From: Anseranas semipalmata
Lineage: Eukaryota; Chordata; Aves; Anseriformes; Anseranatidae
Length of the DNA: 64,000 nucleotides
Reading direction: 5' to 3'
NCBI GenBank assembly: GCA_013399115.1
Contig: VXAA01000604.1
Span: 1,274,451-1,338,450 of the forward strand
Of the stretch, positions 1 through 64,000 are shown in pieces. Within the stretch, counting starts at the first letter, position 1. Each line of letters begins with the position of its first letter. Position numbers and translations under genes: made by a program. The notes under the pieces are model-generated. The model was given only the letters and a program-made list of their open reading frames with translations, was not told the DNA's origin and did no database searches.

Positions 1-1187
1 AGGACAGCACGGTGCCCTGGCAAGCGGGTGATTCAGGGCTGAAGCTCGGAATGTTCACGAGCATGCTCTTAGCCTGTAGTAGCAATATTACAACTTAACC
101 CAAACCTCTTTCTTTCAACCTGAGTGAGAATATGGAAATCACTGGTTGTGTGGCTGAGGCAAGTTATGTGGAAGAAGCCTGAAAAGCTTTCACCCCGTTC
201 ATCAAGGGGAAGAGCTTCCCCAGTCACAACCAGAGCTGACATTGTCCTGAGATCCCCCGCTCCTGCTAGAGCAGAATCTGAGGAAGTAAAACGTAATACG
301 AAAATGCCTTATCTTGGCATAATTGTGGTCTTCTAGGATCAGTAGAAAATCTATCCATGGGTATCAAGCCAAACTCAGGGACTTCATGTTGCGAGGAGAA
401 GCGGGAGCGTGCCACCTTTTAGGTGGGCTCCTGCAGCCCAGTAGCACTGGTTCCTGCAGCAGATATCTGGGTGTCTGTTCTCAAGCACATCTGCAAGAGG
501 ACATTGGCCCAGAGCTTGTCACAGCCTGTTACGTGGACACCTGCGAGTGTGCAGAACTGAAGGTTAAGTACAGAAATTGCAACATGCAGTTGTCTAATTT
601 TGGACTCTTCAATGTATGTAGCTGTCGTATGCAGCTGGCTCTGAATGTGGTCAGTATTAGCTTTTTCCAGAGGAGGATCAAGGAATCCCTATAGCAGTAA
701 TGAGCTGAAGTATCTACAAGCTATCTTTCTTCCTCATCCTTAATAACTGTGCAATAAGCTTTAACAAAAGGATTTTATCACTCTCTTACCCTCCCAATGT
801 CTTTAATAATGCTATCATCAGTTACAGCAGAAAAACCCATACTGCTACAGAGAAGCTGGCAAGTAAGCTCTCTAGGAAAAGGTATTCAAATATTTTGATT
901 TCCAGTATCCATTTTGCCTTATTAAACCTGCCATGTAGGCAGGTGTACTGAAGCAACCCATGGGCCCACTTTCTGCAGTCTGGCAAGGACTGGGAAAAGT
1001 GTTGCTGTTTAAATTAGATGATTCAAGTTTGTGCATAAGCTATTTGACAGCCTCCCATGAGATGACATTTATCCATTGACACTGTGGCTAGAAGACCATT
1101 GCTAGAAGAGACTTCTTACACTTTGCACATGTGCAGATCATTTCAGTGTGCAGTCTCCCCTAATACTCATTTCTCTTTGTGATTTAG
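1..1187 (+). other. intron upstream of exon 23 (partial)
   Basis: This is the 3' part of the intron before exon 23. I looked for the preceding exon (IIIS1, with a sequence like AAEDPV...RNN) and did not find it. Short open frames here resemble no protein I know. The last 40 bases are a T/C-rich tract ending in TTTAG. Confidence 0.8.
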
Positions 1188-61979
<60,792 letters not shown>

Positions 61980-62054
61980 GTGAGGAGATGCAGGGTGGGA
62001 GGAGAGCCCTGCGGTCTGCTGGGGTCCTACGCACCTTGTTTATGTTTCCTTCAG

Positions 62055-62093
62055 AATAAAGGAGACAGAAAAGAGAAGGCCAGGCAGCAGGAG
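62055..62093 (+). CDS. CACNA1B: candidate 39-base cassette exon (NKGDRKEKARQQE)
   Basis: A purine-rich 39-base segment lies between a strong acceptor (TTATGTTTCCTTCAG) and a good donor (GAG|GTAAAG). It is phase 0-0, which fits the phase 0 end of exon 45, and encodes NKGDRKEKARQQE, a charged stretch like the neighbouring C-terminus. The intron separating it from exon 45 would be only 75 bases. It is not part of the CaV2.2 sequence I know in mammals. It may be a bird-specific or unrecognised cassette, or chance. Confidence 0.45.
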
Positions 62094-62117
62094 GTAAAGC
62101 CTTTGAGGTCCTGCTTA

Positions 62118-62400
62118 TCGTAGGGTGGTTTGGGTTGGAAGAAACCCTTAGAGATCACCTAATCTAAGCCCCTGCCGTGGGCAGGGACATCTTTCACCAG
62201 ATCAGGTTGCCCAAAGCCCCGTCCAGCCTGACTTTGAATACTTCTGAAGATGGGGCACCCACAATTTCTCTATGCAACCTGTTCCAGTGTCTCAGCGGCC
62301 TCCTTGTGACAAATTTCTGCCTTATATCCAACCTAAACCTAGCCTCTTTCAGTTGAAAACCATTGCCCCTTATCCTGTCACTACAGTCCCTGGTAAAAAG
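62118..62400 (-). mobile_element. CR1 LINE 3' fragment, antisense
   Basis: About 280 bases. The + strand has GGTTTGGGTTGGAAGAAACC, CCCTGCCGTGGGCAGGGACA, CAGATCAGGTTGCCCAAAGC, GATGGGGCACCCACAATTTC and further on CCATTGCCCCTTATCCTGTC, in the order of the reverse complement of CR1. It starts only 25 bases after the candidate 39-base exon. Confidence 0.95.
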
Positions 62401-63839
62401 ATCCTGCTTGCTGCTTCAGGTGCAGGACAGGGATGGAAATGTCCCTTGATGTTTAACAGCCACCTACAGAGTGACTCAGTGCATCTCGCAGAGCCCCCAC
62501 TGCCGATGGCACCCGTGCTAACAGGTTCAGTACAGCAAATTGGAAGACCTGAGAATTGTCTCAGCTTGATGCTGGTGGAAAATAATGTCTGAGCCCAGGC
62601 AGGCTGGAAGCGTGGGGTGGGATGCTCCGTTGGGCAGCCGAGCTGACCCATTTCCCTGCCAGCTGAGTTACTGCAGCACCTACCGCTGCCCAGTGCCACA
62701 AGCAGTTGGTGGCTGCCGGAGAAGTCCTTGCCATCGCAGCACAAGCCGATGTAGTACAGTGGGGGGGCTCCAGACAGGCAAATCTGTGATTTCAGCTGGG
62801 CATCAGGATTTCCCAGCTGCTGTTGTGTGGGCTTCAGAGCTGTCTTGTGTTCTGCTGTATTGTGGAACGGGTAAATTTATTTTTTTTGAGGACAAGTCCT
62901 GTTCCCCCCGTGACAAATCTGCAAAGCTGCTCCCTAGCTGAGAGGCGAAATCAGAGCAAGGGAGAGCAGGAGCATAGGGAAAGGCAGGACCTGGGGGAAG
63001 GGAGAGAGCTCAGCCCTGGGCCAGCAAGATCCCTGTGAACATCTGTGTGCCAGGAGGGAGGCTCTGGCCACTCTCCAAAACCTCCCCAGGTTTGCAGCCT
63101 GCTGGTGGTGACCGGCTGGTGGCTCCAGAAGGGCTGAGCTCAGCTGTGAGCCCTGCGGCAGCGGCAGCACGGGAGGAAACCCTGCGCCCAGCAGGTGATG
63201 GGAGAAAGTAAATGCCAAGGCTCTGTAGTGTCCCTCTAGCTGCAAAAGTCAGGTCCTTCTTTGTCTCCTTCCCCTGCCCCGTGCCTTGCTCTCTCCCATG
63301 TGTCCTACTCACCGTGGTCCTCGATGCCCCGGGCACGCTGTGCACATCGCTCTCAGCTAAGAGCACACGTGACACCCGTGTAAGCTCTGGTGCTCACAGG
63401 ACTGCTTGGGAAATCCCTGGTGGGGCTTTTCCTTCTTCGCTTACTGCAGTCCCCGACTGGCCTTCATCTGTTTTTGCAGCTGGGTTTTTCTTTCTGTTTC
63501 TTATTTCTCTCTCTGCTTTGAGAGGCAGGACGATGGCATTGATCTTAGCACAATGCCTCTCCTTTCTTACATGCTCGGCTTACCAGAACTTTAAATACCA
63601 CGTATGTTTTTGATTTAAAAAAAAAAACAAAACCTTGCAATAGTGAAGACGTTCAGCACCAGAGCACCAGCTGCCGTTCACAAACGTGCCCCCCCCTTCC
63701 AGTGAGGTTTGTGTTGTCCCCTGTGTGGGCTTAGTAAGGGGGGAGCAGAAAGCCTGTTTCAGTGTCCATGTATTTTATCCACTTACATGTCATCTGCTTC
63801 AGGTGGAGCTGCTGATACATCCCTTAGTAGTTTAGGAAA

Positions 63840-63890
63840 GAAATAATAATAAAAATAATAATAATTATTATTATTATTATTAATAAAAAA
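63840..63890. repeat. (AAT)n/(ATT)n palindromic microsatellite
   Basis: Repeats of AAT run directly into repeats of ATT, so the two halves are complementary and could fold into a hairpin. Confidence 0.9.
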
Positions 63891-64000
63891 GCCAAACCAG
63901 CATAGCATTTCTGTCTAAGGAGCCGAAGACCCCATGTCAAACCAGGGTGCCTGTGAGAAGCTCTGATTCCTGCCTTGTCCCGCTTGCAAACAACGTGCTT

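Larger units (their letters stand above)
62094..64000 (+). other. intron after exon 45 (partial)
   Basis: It contains an antisense CR1 copy (62118-62400), an A run (63617-63627) and an (AAT)n/(ATT)n palindromic repeat (63840-63890). I searched for the last CaV2.2 exon and did not find it before the window end. Confidence 0.75.

Noticed and set aside
323..694. Open frame as the exon preceding exon 23
   Set aside because: It does not contain the expected IIIS1 residues and lacks suitable splice borders.
62401..64000. Search for the last CACNA1B exon
   Set aside because: No frame resembling the expected start (GSGSVNGSP) or end (the final HHPDQDHWC-like residues) of CaV2.2 was found before the window ends.

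Overview
The window is vertebrate genomic DNA carrying the 3' half, without the last exon, of one large multi-exon gene on the + strand: CACNA1B, the pore-forming alpha-1B subunit of the N-type (CaV2.2) voltage-gated calcium channel. Short truncated CR1 LINE copies (14232, 21973, 38826, 46370, 62118) and fairly compact introns point to a bird. CR1 also occurs in turtles and crocodilians, so bird is an inference and the species is not resolved. No second gene, tRNA, rRNA or CRISPR-like array was seen.

Twenty-two constitutive exons plus one of two mutually exclusive exons read through without a frameshift or stop. With exon 37b they sum to 2892 coding bases (964 codons), and every junction keeps phase. 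Exon names follow the mammalian convention (24a, 31a, 37a/37b), and the number of exons between these landmarks agrees. Positions 1188-15656 encode domain III from S2 to S6. Positions 17233-36092 encode the III-IV linker, domain IV and the start of the C-terminal EF-hand. Positions 40670-43096 hold the alternative exons 37a and 37b. Positions 50748-61979 encode the calmodulin-binding pre-IQ/IQ region and the basic, Ser- and His-rich distal C-terminus. The last exon should lie beyond 64000, and exons before IIIS2 lie upstream of position 1.

The most interesting content is a set of small alternative exons. A 12-base microexon at 6330-6341 encodes SFMG, matching mammalian exon 24a, in the IIIS3-S4 linker. 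The pair 37a/37b is fully preserved. Two further in-frame candidates with good splice sites are not part of the standard CaV2.2 model known to me: a 36-base exon (59049-59084, RSKARSPGSYLA), at the position where the paralogue CACNA1A has its own 36-base alternative exon, and a 39-base exon (62055-62093, NKGDRKEKARQQE) only 75 bases after exon 45. The 6-base exon 31a (Glu-Thr) of mammals was not found.

Introns hold the CR1 fragments, A/T homopolymers, two CpG-rich patches (about 10425-10915 and 49570-50030), a widely spaced 17-base perfect inverted repeat (57849/58692), and long pyrimidine tracts before exons 37b and 40 and the 36-base candidate. One undetermined base is present at 58922.
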